Of a DNA stretch of 64,000 nt, positions 33,676 through 43,335 are shown one piece after another. The DNA comes from Paenibacillus lignilyticus (GTDB taxonomy: Bacteria > Bacillota > Bacilli > Paenibacillales > Paenibacillaceae), in NCBI RefSeq assembly GCF_017942085.1, contig NZ_JAGKSP010000005.1, forward strand, positions 310,001-374,000. The letters are read 5' to 3'. The notes below the pieces were generated by a model, which made no database searches, was not told the origin of the DNA, and was given only the letters and a program-made list of their open reading frames with translations. Each line of letters starts with the position of its first letter. Position 1 is the first letter of the stretch. The translations under genes were made by a program, and so were the position numbers.

Positions 33676-36600
33676 ACTACCAGCACCTGGAACTGAACGG
33701 TAGATACCGCGCCGACCGCGATTGTGCCGATATGGATACCCGTATTCGGACTGTCAGCAGGCATCGGTACTCCGTTGACGGTGACCGTTCCAGGGATGAA
33801 GCTTGCGCTCGGCGGAAGCGGGTCAACCAGAGTGACGTTGTTAACCGGCGACAAGCCGTTATTCGTGACCGTAATGGTATAGATAATCGTATCGCCTACA
33901 ACAGCATCGATGGCGTTGCTGCTCTTCACAACAGACACATCCGGTGAGGAAACCGGAATGATGACCGTGTTCGAGTTAACCGTGGCATTAATAATACGGC
34001 CATCCGGCGGCGAGAACGAATAGGCGGCTGTCGCTTGGTTGGCGAGTTGCTGCGGAGAAGGAAGGGCTTCGACGGTAACCTGCAGCGTGACCAGCACGTG
34101 TACGGAAGCGCCTGCAGGTACAACGCCGACATTAATGCCTGTTACCGGGTCTGCTCCCGGCTGCGGAACGCCGCCGATCGCTACGCTGTTCGGGATGAAT
34201 TCGGCTCCGGCCGGAATCGTATCGTACAAGATAACGGTGGCTTCCAGATTACCGGTATTCGAGATAAGCAAGGAATACGTAATGGTATCGCCGACGGTGG
34301 CATTCGCCGTACTTGCGCTCTTCACGACGGACATGATCGGGTTGTAGACAGGAGTCGTCAATACATTCGATAAACCCGTGCCGGAGAAGACGCCCGATGT
34401 GAAGGACACTGTAGATTGGTTGTTTAACTGACCGCTCGCCGGAAGTGAATTCACCGTAATGTCAAAGGTAACGGTAACTGAGGATGAAGGTGTGATGACG
34501 CCAAGCGCGATACCCGATGCCGGATTGGCATTCGGAAACGGCACGCCGTTTACGGCAACCGAACCGGGTACGAAGGTCGTGCCTGCAGGCACCGGATCGG
34601 AGAGAACGGCACTGTTCAAATTCGCAATTCCCGTATTCGTGACGGTATTCGAATACGTGATCACATCGCCGATGATCGCATCCGTGGACAGCGTGCTCTT
34701 CACGATGCTTATGTTAGGCGAAGTGACCGGAATCGTAAGCGTATTGGACGCGGCCGAGCGTATGAACGATCTGGAATCCGGCAGCGTAAAGGCATAGCTG
34801 GCCGTCGCTTGGTTGGTCAGCTGCTGATTTGGCGGCATCGTGTTGATGGTGTATTCGAATGTCGTCTGCACTGTCGCTCCAGGTGCAACGACGCCGATAC
34901 TGTAACCGGCCGCCGGATCCGCACCTGCTTGAGGAGCGCCGCTGACAATGACGCTGTTCGGTACCAAAGAGGTGCCGGTTGGGGTAGGATCCGTGATTGT
35001 GACGGTTGTCGGATAGTTGCCGCTGTTCGTTACATTGACACGATATACAACCGTGTTCCCAACGCTGGCCAACGAGGTGTTAGCCGATTTATCAAGCGTA
35101 ATAACAGGCTGATAAACAGGCGTCGTAACGGTATTCGAGAACGTAACCGCCGAGAATACGCCGGAGGTGAAGCTTACCGATGAACGGTTGCTGACAAGTT
35201 CGCCTTCCGGAACAGCGGTCACCGTTACGCTGAAGGCTACCGTGACGGAAGCGCCGGCTGCGATCGGATCCAGCGAGAACCCTGCAGCCGGATTCGCGTT
35301 CGGAAGCGGAACTCCATTAATGGTGACGCTGCCTGACAGGAAGGAGGTTCCTGCCGGGATGGGATCTGCAAAGATAATATTATCGACCGTGGAAATCCCG
35401 CTGTTGGTCACAAGAATGCTGTACGTTTGAATATCGCCGACCGTGAGGGCAGTCCGTGTAGCGCTCTTCACGACATCGACATCCGGAGAAGATACCGGGT
35501 AGGAAAGTGTATTGGACACCGATGAGCCGTTAAGCGTACGGCTGTCAGGCAGCGTATAGCTGTAGGCAGCTGTCGCTTGGTTGGATAATTGCTGCGATGG
35601 CGGCAAAGAGGTGATAACCGCCGTAAAGGTGACATTCACTGTAGCCCCTGGCTGTACGACACCGACGGGAATACCGGTAATCGGATCCGCGCCTGCTTGC
35701 GGCGATCCCCCAACGATAACGCTGTTCGGAACAAAAGAAAGCTCTGGCGCAAGTGTCGGGTCGGATAGAATGACGGACGCGGCATAGTTCCCGGAGTTGG
35801 CGACTGCCATTGTATAGATAACGGTTTGGCCAACGGATGCATTTGTCGTGCTGGCGCTTTTAACAACACTGATGACCGGCTGATAGACAGGAATATCTAC
35901 GCCATTAGAGAAGGAAGAGCTGGCGAATGCGCCGGAAGTGTACGTTACGGAAGCTTGGTTGGAAATGAGCGGAGGCGTCGGCACCGAAACGACCAGCAGA
36001 CTGAAAGTCACGGTAGCCGTGCCGCCGCTTGGGATCGTGCCTACATTTACACCCAGCGCCGGATTCGCACCGGGAACGGGGACGCTATTGATGGCTACGC
36101 TTCCTGATACAAATACGGTGCCGCTTGGGATGCCATCGATGAAAACCGTATTCGTAATCGGTGCGATCCCGTTATTGGATACGAGCACGATATAAGGGAT
36201 CGTATCTCCGATCGAGACGGATGTTGCGGTCGAAGACTTAAACACGTTTACGTTGGGCGAGGATACGGAAATCGAGAGCGAATTGGATAATGACGTCCCC
36301 GTGATTAAACGTCCGTCCGGCGGAGTGAACTGGTAAGTAGCCGTCGCTTGGTTGACGATTTGCTGCGGATTGGGAAGCGAATCGATGACGACAGAGAACA
36401 TGAGGTAGACGGTTTGATTCACGTCAACCGTGCCCGCATTTATTCCGCCGGAAGGCGTCGCGCTAGGCTGCGGAATTCCGCCGACGATGACACTGTTAGC
36501 TACGAAAGTCGTATTTGCCGGAATCGTATCGGTTACCGTTACGGTGGCAGGCAGATTGCCGGTATTGCTAACCGCAATCGTGTATACGATGGTATCGCCT

Positions 36601-39600
36601 ACTGTGGCAGAGCTGGTGCCCGCCGATTTAACCACGTTGATTTGCGGCTGCGTAATCGGAGTCGTAACGACGTTGGACGATGATGTGCTCGAGAAGCTGC
36701 CGGATGTGAAGCTTACTGTCGACTGGTTAACAATTTGATCGGACACAGGCATGATTAGTTTCACCTCATAGGTCACGGTTGCGAAGGCACTCGGTGCCAG
36801 GGAACCGATCGGAATACCAGCGGTCACATCCGCCTGGGGAAGTGCAATACCGTTCACGGTCACGCTGCCCGGAACGAAGGCAGTGCCTGGGATGGGAGTA
36901 CCGACATAGATGATATTGTTGACGTTCGTAATCCCGTTGTTCGTAATGACGGCGGAGTACAGAATCGTATCGCCTGTCGTGATATCCGTAGCAGGCGTGC
37001 TGAGCACAACCGATACATTCGGCGCGGATACCGGGATCGTTACCGTATTCGAGTTTGTCGCACCGTTAACAACGCGTCCGGCTGGAAGCGTATAGGTATA
37101 CGCGGCTGTTCCTTGGTCTACAAGCTGCTGCGGGCTAGGAAGGGAAACGACGGATACTTGAAAGGTAACCGTTGATGTCTCAAGCGGTGGAACTATGACG
37201 CTTGGAATGCCTGTAACCGGGTCAACGCCCGGCTGAGGAGTCCCATTTACAATTACGGAGTTCACAACGAATGTCGACCCGGCCGGGATGTTATCCGTCA
37301 GCGTAACATCGGCACCGATATTGCCGCTGTTGTTGATCTGAAGCGTATAGACGACCGCATCCCCAAGTGTAGCAGCAGCGGAATTGGCACTCTTGGAAAC
37401 AGCGAGTATCGGAGCATAAACGGGAATATTCACGGTATCGGAAAAGGCCGTTCCCATAAATGCACCGGACGTATAGTTGACTGCAGCTCGATTGGATAAG
37501 ACGGCAGAGGTCGTAAGCGACGTAACGCGAACCCGGAAGCTGATAATCGAAATTGCAGAAGGCGCAAGTGTCCCGACCAGAATGCCCGCCGCGGGATCTG
37601 CGCTTGGAGACGGAATGCCCCCGACGGTCACGCTGCCTGCAATAAATTGTGAACCGTCCGGAATGGGGTCGGACACGAATACTTGATTGACAGGAACAAT
37701 GCTGTTGTTAGAGACGATGATGGTATATGTAATTTCATCGTTGAGGGTCGCTTCCGAGAAATCCGCGCCTTTACTGATGCTTACGTTAGGCGCGGAAGCG
37801 GGAATTGACACCGTGTTCGAGCTCCCGCTACCGTTGAACACACGACTGTCCGGAATGGTGTACGTATACGTATAAGTCCCGAAATTGGTTAAGGTAGGCG
37901 GGTTAGGCAGCGATTGAAGCACGACCTGAAACGAGACATTCACTGTACTTCCTGCGGGAACCGACCCGACCGGAATACCGGTTTGCGGGGTTGAACCCGG
38001 CCGTGGAGAACCGTCTACCGAAATGCTGTTTGCGACATACGTCGTTCCGGAAGGAAGCGTATCGGTCAACGTAAGCTGCGCGCCGAAATTCCCCGTATTT
38101 TGGACGGCGAAGGAATAGGTTAACGTATCGCCTACCGTTGCGCGAGTCGAGTTTACCGATTTCAGAACGGCGATGATCGGCTGATAGACCGGAACGGATA
38201 CGCTGTTCGATAGGGACGAACCGTTAAATGTGCCTGAGCTGTAGGATACCGTAGCGCGGTTATCGATTTGGGCAGGTGACGGAAGCGATGTGACACTGAG
38301 CTGGAATACGACATTAACGGATGCACCGGATGCAATGGTGCCGATTGAAATACCGCCGGCAGGATTGGCAGTCGGCCTGGCGACACCGCCGACCGTGACC
38401 GATCCATCGATGAAAATGGTTCCGGCCGGAATAGGATCACTGAATACGACATTCGAAACGGCGGCAACGCCATTGTTGGAAATCAAGGTCGAGAATTGAA
38501 TCGTATCGCCGACCGTCGTTGCGGTGCGATTCGAGCTCTTCACCACGTTCACATTCGGCAGTGAAACAGGTATGACAAGCGTATTCGACGTGGCTGATCC
38601 GCTGAGCGTTCTGCCGCTTCCGTCAGGAGGCGAGTAGGTATAGGCTGCAGCTGCCTGATTCGAAATTTGCGGCTGCACGGGAGTGGGCAGCGAATTGACG
38701 ATGACTTGAAAGGTAACGGTCGTTGACCCGCCGAGAGGCACGATTCCGATAGGAACACCGGTAACGGGATTGGCGCCTGGCTGGGTCACTCCATTTACGG
38801 TGACACTGTTCGGGACAAAAGTCGTGCTGCCCGGAATATTATCCGTGAACGTGGTTGTCGCGCCGATACTGCCGGAGTTGGCAATCAGCACCGAATACGT
38901 GACGGTTGTACCGACAGCGGCATTCGTAGTATCCGCGCTCTTCGTAAGGGTAAGCACAGGTGAATAAACCGGTGTTGACACGGTGTTCGATGGGATGACA
39001 CCGCTAATAACGTCCCCGCCGGCGACACTTTGGAAGGTGAAGGCGGCCTTGGCGACGTTTGGAATTTGAGGCGGATTCGGCAAAGAGGTGACCTTGGCTT
39101 TGTATGTAATGGTTACGGAGCTGTTCAGGGCAAGGGAACCTATCGGCACGCCGGCAACGATATCGAAAGTAGGTTTGGCTACACCGGCTACGACTACACT
39201 GCCTGCAACAAATGTGGAACCTGTTGGAATCGCGTCTGATACGACGACGCTTGCCGCGTTCGCATTGCCGGTATTGCTGACCGTGACGGTATACGTAATC
39301 GTATCGCCAATGACGGTTCCGGTAACGTTTGCGCTCTTCGTTGTTGAGATGTTAGGCGCATTGATATTGATCTGCAGCGCGTTGGCATTGACGACATAGG
39401 CGTCTCCCGAAGTCGTTAGCGTCAATACTGCCGAGGATTGATTGTTCGCTAAGTTGGCCGATACATTGACGTTCGTGATGTCCCAGCCTTGCCGGCCGCC
39501 GGTAATGTTCGAGCCCGGCGCTCCGTTAATCTGATTTCGTGTCCCAAATGTGCCGGTTGTATTCAGCGCGCCGGTATCGTCATTTATCTGAGACGCGAAA

Positions 39601-40445
39601 AAATTGTTGGCGAAATTGTTTGTTCCGGACAAAGCAACCTGTGTGCCGGTTGTCGGACCGAAAAGCGCCTGGTCGCCTGTGCGATTCGCATCGCCTTCCT
39701 GGGCGCTGAAAAGCGCTCTGCCGCCTAGCGCGCCTGTGACAGGCGTGGCGAATCCGGTTATCGTCGTTACAACCGGGGCAGAGGTGGATTGAACAAGCAC
39801 GGCTCCAACGCGCAGCGACATGTTTCTAAAGGGCAGCGCAGGATTCTGATAGATGACTGCGAGAGTCCAGCCCGCATGGTTGGCCGTTGGATCCGTAACC
39901 GTGATGGTACCGACAACGGCTCCTACTGTATAGGTACCGGCTCCGCCTGTCGTGATTCGCGAGGTTACGTTAGCGGATCGCGTATAACCGAATGCGCCGC
40001 TGCCGAGATCGAATGTATTTGCGGTTGCCGCGTCAGGTGTAATGCTGACGTTCGTCGAGTTCGGCAATGTAAGCGTAACAGGATTGTTGATGGCCGCCGA
40101 TAAATTGACGCCGGGTACGATATAGGTTCCGCCCCAGATCAATTCCGCGTACAGCACCGTACTGCCTGCCGGCAGCACAAGAATGGCAGATGAGTTGTTG
40201 AGCAGATAGTTGCTGGTCGTTCCAAAGGGATAGGTACCGAACCGAACTGCTGTATTGGTCGTGACGAATGCGCCGATACTGTCTTGGGTACCGGGAACCC
40301 CTTCCACCGTGGAACGGCTTAGACCGAGCGTATTACCGGTAAAGGTAATCGCGCCGGTTGCATTGAGGGTAGCCCGAACTACTAGTGCAATGCTCCTCGC
40401 CCCCCCCTTTAGGATTGCCTTTTTCAAAATAGATGCAGTTTGCAC
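33672..40445 (-). CDS. Giant DUF11-repeat surface-type protein, 5' part
   Basis: This frame has 2257 residues. An N-terminal domain (about 20-370: ATGAITFTGNTLGLSRS, TVLYAELIWGGTYIVPG, TVLYAELIWGG-type beta-sandwich) precedes fifteen DUF11 repeats. Each begins like VVKS-x-x-T-x-A-x-VGDTITY and contains DPIPAGT-FVPGSV-VNGVP. Two repeat subtypes alternate: one ends with a Y-(T/S)-PPDGR stretch, the other with SFTSGVF. The annotated start is GTG 40445, but no ribosome site precedes it. The family's normal start (M-A-L-V-V-R-like) falls on ATT 40391, just after AAAGGGGGGGGCGAGGAG. The gene follows the methyltransferase gene by 24 bases. No signal peptide; spore-surface location is possible. Confidence 0.85.
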   Translation of the reverse strand: MQTASILKKAILKGGARSIALVVRATLNATGAITFTGNTLGLSRSTVEGVPGTQDSIGAFVTTNTAVRFGTYPFGTTSNYLLNNSSAILVLPAGSTVLYAELIWGGTYIVPGVNLSAAINNPVTLTLPNSTNVSITPDAATANTFDLGSGAFGYTRSANVTSRITTGGAGTYTVGAVVGTITVTDPTANHAGWTLAVIYQNPALPFRNMSLRVGAVLVQSTSAPVVTTITGFATPVTGALGGRALFSAQEGDANRTGDQALFGPTTGTQVALSGTNNFANNFFASQINDDTGALNTTGTFGTRNQINGAPGSNITGGRQGWDITNVNVSANLANNQSSAVLTLTTSGDAYVVNANALQININAPNISTTKSANVTGTVIGDTITYTVTVSNTGNANAASVVVSDAIPTGSTFVAGSVVVAGVAKPTFDIVAGVPIGSLALNSSVTITYKAKVTSLPNPPQIPNVAKAAFTFQSVAGGDVISGVIPSNTVSTPVYSPVLTLTKSADTTNAAVGTTVTYSVLIANSGSIGATTTFTDNIPGSTTFVPNSVTVNGVTQPGANPVTGVPIGIVPLGGSTTVTFQVIVNSLPTPVQPQISNQAAAAYTYSPPDGSGRTLSGSATSNTLVIPVSLPNVNVVKSSNRTATTVGDTIQFSTLISNNGVAAVSNVVFSDPIPAGTIFIDGSVTVGGVARPTANPAGGISIGTIASGASVNVVFQLSVTSLPSPAQIDNRATVSYSSGTFNGSSLSNSVSVPVYQPIIAVLKSVNSTRATVGDTLTYSFAVQNTGNFGAQLTLTDTLPSGTTYVANSISVDGSPRPGSTPQTGIPVGSVPAGSTVNVSFQVVLQSLPNPPTLTNFGTYTYTYTIPDSRVFNGSGSSNTVSIPASAPNVSISKGADFSEATLNDEITYTIIVSNNSIVPVNQVFVSDPIPDGSQFIAGSVTVGGIPSPSADPAAGILVGTLAPSAISIISFRVRVTSLTTSAVLSNRAAVNYTSGAFMGTAFSDTVNIPVYAPILAVSKSANSAAATLGDAVVYTLQINNSGNIGADVTLTDNIPAGSTFVVNSVIVNGTPQPGVDPVTGIPSVIVPPLETSTVTFQVSVVSLPSPQQLVDQGTAAYTYTLPAGRVVNGATNSNTVTIPVSAPNVSVVLSTPATDITTGDTILYSAVITNNGITNVNNIIYVGTPIPGTAFVPGSVTVNGIALPQADVTAGIPIGSLAPSAFATVTYEVKLIMPVSDQIVNQSTVSFTSGSFSSTSSSNVVTTPITQPQINVVKSAGTSSATVGDTIVYTIAVSNTGNLPATVTVTDTIPANTTFVANSVIVGGIPQPSATPSGGINAGTVDVNQTVYLMFSVVIDSLPNPQQIVNQATATYQFTPPDGRLITGTSLSNSLSISVSSPNVNVFKSSTATSVSIGDTIPYIVLVSNNGIAPITNTVFIDGIPSGTVFVSGSVAINSVPVPGANPALGVNVGTIPSGGTATVTFSLLVVSVPTPPLISNQASVTYTSGAFASSSFSNGVDIPVYQPVISVVKSASTTNASVGQTVIYTMAVANSGNYAASVILSDPTLAPELSFVPNSVIVGGSPQAGADPITGIPVGVVQPGATVNVTFTAVITSLPPSQQLSNQATAAYSYTLPDSRTLNGSSVSNTLSYPVSSPDVDVVKSATRTALTVGDIQTYSILVTNSGISTVDNIIFADPIPAGTSFLSGSVTINGVPLPNANPAAGFSLDPIAAGASVTVAFSVTVTAVPEGELVSNRSSVSFTSGVFSAVTFSNTVTTPVYQPVITLDKSANTSLASVGNTVVYRVNVTNSGNYPTTVTITDPTPTGTSLVPNSVIVSGAPQAGADPAAGYSIGVVAPGATVQTTFEYTINTMPPNQQLTNQATASYAFTLPDSRSFIRSAASNTLTIPVTSPNISIVKSTLSTDAIIGDVITYSNTVTNTGIANLNSAVLSDPVPAGTTFVPGSVAVNGVPFPNANPASGIALGVITPSSSVTVTFDITVNSLPASGQLNNQSTVSFTSGVFSGTGLSNVLTTPVYNPIMSVVKSASTANATVGDTITYSLLISNTGNLEATVILYDTIPAGAEFIPNSVAIGGVPQPGADPVTGINVGVVPAGASVHVLVTLQVTVEALPSPQQLANQATAAYSFSPPDGRIINATVNSNTVIIPVSSPDVSVVKSSNAIDAVVGDTIIYTITVTNNGLSPVNNVTLVDPLPPSASFIPGTVTVNGVPMPADSPNTGIHIGTIAVGAVSTVQFQVLVV

Positions 40446-40469
40446 ACTAACTCAAACATATGCACCTGC

Positions 40470-41099
40470 TCAAGGGGCTATGCTACGGAGCATGGTTACG
40501 GCATGCGGCTCAGGGTGAACTTCATTACACATCGCTAACCATTCCTCGTCCGTTATTGGCGCCTTCGCGACGACATAATAATACAGGATTTCATCAACAA
40601 CGTTGGCTTGCAGCTCTTTGAGCACTTCGAGCTCATCGGGTTCATAGAGATCGGTTAGATAAGGGGCTTGATAGAATAACTCCATGCGAAGCAGTCTGAA
40701 ATCATAAGGCGGAGGCGTGACATAGCTGTACGGCGATAGGGGAGGGCAGATCGGACTTCCGGGAGGTTGTTTGAAAGAGGCCGTCATATAGCGAGGCGTA
40801 TGTTCGTCAAACCGGTGCTTTAAGAAGGGATTAGAGCTGTGTCGAAAATTATGCGCGTACGGGCATAGCAAACAAACGACAGTCTTGTGAACGCTGACAC
40901 GGTAGATTTCACGCAGCGCGAAGTTCAGGTCGCTTACGTAAGGGAGCATGCGGCTTACGGCAATGAAATCGATGGAATTATCGGGAAACGGAATTTCAGT
41001 ATCCAGATCGCTGACCAGATTGACGCCTGGCAATGCATAACGGTCAATCCCATAGCAATCCGGGAGTTTATTGGCGCCGCAACCGATATCCAGTTTCAT
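40470..41099 (-). CDS. SAM-dependent class I methyltransferase
   Basis: Product of 209 residues. The AdoMet motif I is MKLDIGCGANKLPDCYGID at the very N-terminus, followed by the acidic-loop strand VNLVSDLDTEIPFPDNSIDFIAV (motif II region) and a long C-terminal part with PPLSPYSYVTPPPYDF. The site GGGGG lies nine bases before ATG 41099. It is immediately upstream of the DUF11 giant gene and transcribed with it, so it may modify the protein or an attached glycan; this is inference. Confidence 0.82.
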   Translation of the reverse strand: MKLDIGCGANKLPDCYGIDRYALPGVNLVSDLDTEIPFPDNSIDFIAVSRMLPYVSDLNFALREIYRVSVHKTVVCLLCPYAHNFRHSSNPFLKHRFDEHTPRYMTASFKQPPGSPICPPLSPYSYVTPPPYDFRLLRMELFYQAPYLTDLYEPDELEVLKELQANVVDEILYYYVVAKAPITDEEWLAMCNEVHPEPHAVTMLRSIAP

Positions 41100-41190
41100 T
41101 GTTTAAACCCCCTTACACGCGAATACTCTATTAGCTTCTAGTGTATGGAGTCCAAGGCTAGCCTGTATATACGCTTGCCCAACGAAACGA

Positions 41191-41222
41191 AAAACGTGCA
41201 GAGCACCTAGATGCCCTGCACG
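41191..41222 (-). terminator. Terminator after the NlpC/P60 gene
   Basis: On the minus strand CGTGCAG (41222-41216) pairs with CTGCACG (41201-41195), with a GGGCATC-type inner arm, followed by TTTT. Confidence 0.7.
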
Positions 41223-41231
41223 AAACGGAAC

Positions 41232-41732
41232 TTAAATGACATCGCGAGCCGTAACGAATGTTTTGTCCCAAATGCTGCCTTTGAATGTGGAAATGGTAAC
41301 GCCGATTCCAACGCGGTACGTTTGAAGTACTTTGCCGTTGCCGATATAGATGCTGACATGATTGATTTTGCCGTCACGATTCGTATCCGAGAAAATAAGG
41401 TCGCCCTTTTTCAGGTTGCTTTTCAGAACCCGGGTTCCTTTGAGTGCTTGCTGTCTCGACGAACGCGGGAGGCTGATGCCATTCTTCTTATATACGTATT
41501 GCACGAATGAAGAACAATCGAATGCGCTCGTAATACCGGATTTGGCACCGAATTTGTAAGGTACGCCCATATATTGTTTGCCCTTATTAATGATGTTGCT
41601 CGCAACGACAGAGTCGGATGCTGCGTGAGTCGTCTTCGGCGTAAGAAGCATGCTTCCGGCAAAAGCGATAGATAGGCTGAGTGCAACACCTGCTAGTTTT
41701 CTACCTATACGCTTGTTTGTTGTGTTATTCAT
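41232..41732 (-). CDS. C40 peptidase, NlpC/P60 family cell-wall hydrolase
   Basis: Secreted D-gamma-glutamyl-diaminopimelate-type endopeptidase of 166 residues. It has an N-terminal signal peptide (about 1-38, ending THAASD) and then a single NlpC/P60 domain: YKFGAKSG, TSAFDCSSFVQYVYKKNG (Cys73), GDLIFSDTNRDGKINHVSIYIG (His124). It has no cell-wall binding repeats. AGGAGG lies five bases before ATG 41732. Confidence 0.93.
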   Translation of the reverse strand: MNNTTNKRIGRKLAGVALSLSIAFAGSMLLTPKTTHAASDSVVASNIINKGKQYMGVPYKFGAKSGITSAFDCSSFVQYVYKKNGISLPRSSRQQALKGTRVLKSNLKKGDLIFSDTNRDGKINHVSIYIGNGKVLQTYRVGIGVTISTFKGSIWDKTFVTARDVI

Positions 41733-41920
41733 GACTTCCTCCTATTAATTGAGAGTATAGTGTGATTACTGGATGTCGTGATCACCTGGAGACCACTATA
41801 TCACAGCTGGAAAAACCACTACTTACCAATGTGGAGGAAAACTCTGCATTACGAACGCTTTCACTGTAATTGTTAGAATATGATTAGAAAACATTCATTC
41901 ATTTCCCATTGACAATGAGA

Positions 41921-41951
41921 AAAGGCCAATCAGGAACATCCTGATTGGCCT
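41921..41951 (-). terminator. Terminator after the DUF985 gene
   Basis: The 13-base stem AGGCCAATCAGGA/TCCTGATTGGCCT (41923-41935, 41939-41951) is followed by TTTT on the minus strand. The 220 bases to 41731 hold the promoter region of the NlpC gene and nothing else I can call. Confidence 0.85.
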
Positions 41952-41971
41952 CTTGCCTAATAATATAGGGT

Positions 41972-42430
41972 TTAAGTGCGTTGAATGAGCGTGAAATCAT
42001 CATAATGAAAGCCCGGTGCGACAACACAGGATACAAAGACGGGCTCATCGCCGAGCGGCTTGGCCATCTGCCACACATTTGCCGGAACCAGCGCTTGAGG
42101 GCGCTGCCCCTTCGCGATATCCGGTCCGATAATCATTTCTTCGGTCGTCTCCGGATGCTCTCCCGTACCGCCTAAGCGGAGCAGAAGCGGGCTGCCGGAA
42201 TGCCAGAGCCATAATTCATCGGACAGTACCGTATGCCAGTCTGAGGTTTCTTCCGGATGCAGAACGAAGTAAATGGATGTTGCCGCAAACCGTGCGCCGG
42301 AATAGCGTTCGCCCAGTATGGCTTGCGGAATCTCGAAGGAGGCTTTCCACAATTCTTTGTACCACCCGCCTTCCGGATGCGGTTTGAGGTCCAAAGCTTG
42401 TACAAGCGGTGATAATTCTTTCGTTAACAT
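41972..42430 (-). CDS. DUF985 cupin-fold protein
   Basis: Product of 152 residues. LDLKPHPEGGWYKELW near the N-terminus, SIYFVLHPEETSDWHTVLSDELWLWHSGSP and LVPANVWQMAKP with FVSCVVAPGFHYDDF are the standard DUF985 (YML079w-like) motifs of a double-stranded beta-helix. The reaction is unknown. AAAGGAG lies about ten bases before ATG 42430. Confidence 0.92.
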   Translation of the reverse strand: MLTKELSPLVQALDLKPHPEGGWYKELWKASFEIPQAILGERYSGARFAATSIYFVLHPEETSDWHTVLSDELWLWHSGSPLLLRLGGTGEHPETTEEMIIGPDIAKGQRPQALVPANVWQMAKPLGDEPVFVSCVVAPGFHYDDFTLIQRT

Positions 42431-42578
42431 CAGTTTTGTTTGCTCCTTTAGCTGCTCTCTGTATGAGATCTATAAGTCCATCTCCATGTTTCAATTTAAC
42501 GTATGACTCGTCCGGTTGTAAATGGCCATGATCCTCGCGATATACGAAGTCATGGCCATCGACGGCTACACGATTGCT

Positions 42579-43133
42579 TTACTGTATGACTCCGCATACG
42601 ATGCGATTTCCCGAATTGCCGGATGGGTCGGTTGCGTAATCATCCGCTTTCTCATGAATGACAAGCGCGGTACCGCCTGTTTTCCGGAGCGAATTAGGTT
42701 GGTTCGGCGCTAGTGTAACGATTCTTGTCTCGATATCTACTTTAACCGAGCCATCCGCAGCTACCGAGATATTCGGCAAATCCCCGACATGGAACCCCTT
42801 CGGATTGTTAAATCCATGCTGTTTGGTCTGCGGATTGAAATGTGCGCCTGCCGTCTTAAAGTCAGGCGCTTCGCATTTCCCGGTTTCGTGAAAATGGATG
42901 CCATGGACACCTGGGGGCAAGTTTTTGGCTTCTACGTGAAGCACGACGGCATCGTTTTTCTGAGTTAAGGATGCCATTCCGACTTCGGTGCCGGCTGCTC
43001 CAACCAGTTTCACTTGAACGACGGTCGGCGCCGTTTCCTGATCGGGGTGCGCGCCGGCAGGACCGCCAATCGATGCAGCCAGCAGGACGAAGCAAACGGC
43101 CGTTCGGGTTGTATGTTGCAATATTCTTTTCAT
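42579..43133 (-). CDS. sodC: Cu/Zn superoxide dismutase, secreted
   Basis: Converts superoxide to hydrogen peroxide outside the membrane. ATG 43133 is chosen with AGGAGG at 43150-43145. The product has 184 residues. The signal peptide (about 1-28) ends SIGGPAGAH. Copper- and zinc-ligand motifs are HGIHFHETGKCE, AGAHFNP, KGFHVGDLPN, and the C-terminal RKTGGTALVIHEKADDY..NSGNRIVCGVIQ with the second disulphide Cys and the active-site Arg. No lipobox, so freely secreted or signal-anchored. Confidence 0.95.
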   Translation of the reverse strand: MKRILQHTTRTAVCFVLLAASIGGPAGAHPDQETAPTVVQVKLVGAAGTEVGMASLTQKNDAVVLHVEAKNLPPGVHGIHFHETGKCEAPDFKTAGAHFNPQTKQHGFNNPKGFHVGDLPNISVAADGSVKVDIETRIVTLAPNQPNSLRKTGGTALVIHEKADDYATDPSGNSGNRIVCGVIQ

Positions 43134-43335
43134 TGCGATGTATTCCTCCTGTGCGTTGATCACGAGCTCTTGCTTATCATTACCTACTTTGTAATTGTCC
43201 AAACGTGGACATTGCTTAGCATATCTTGTCGCATATTTGGATTGGTAGCGGCTTTGATTTGTGATAGCTTAGTGTGGAGATGTCTTATTTAACCAAATGC
43301 ATTATCTAGTTGAAGCCTAAGCGGGAGGGAAAATA

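Noticed and set aside
32014..40103. Many plus-strand frames of 60-124 codons across the DUF11 region
   Set aside because: They recur with the period of the repeats and mirror the same codons on the other strand; none has a ribosome site.
33672..40445. Possible CRISPR or tandem DNA repeat
   Set aside because: The repetition is at protein level with about 400-base diverged units, not short identical direct repeats with spacers.
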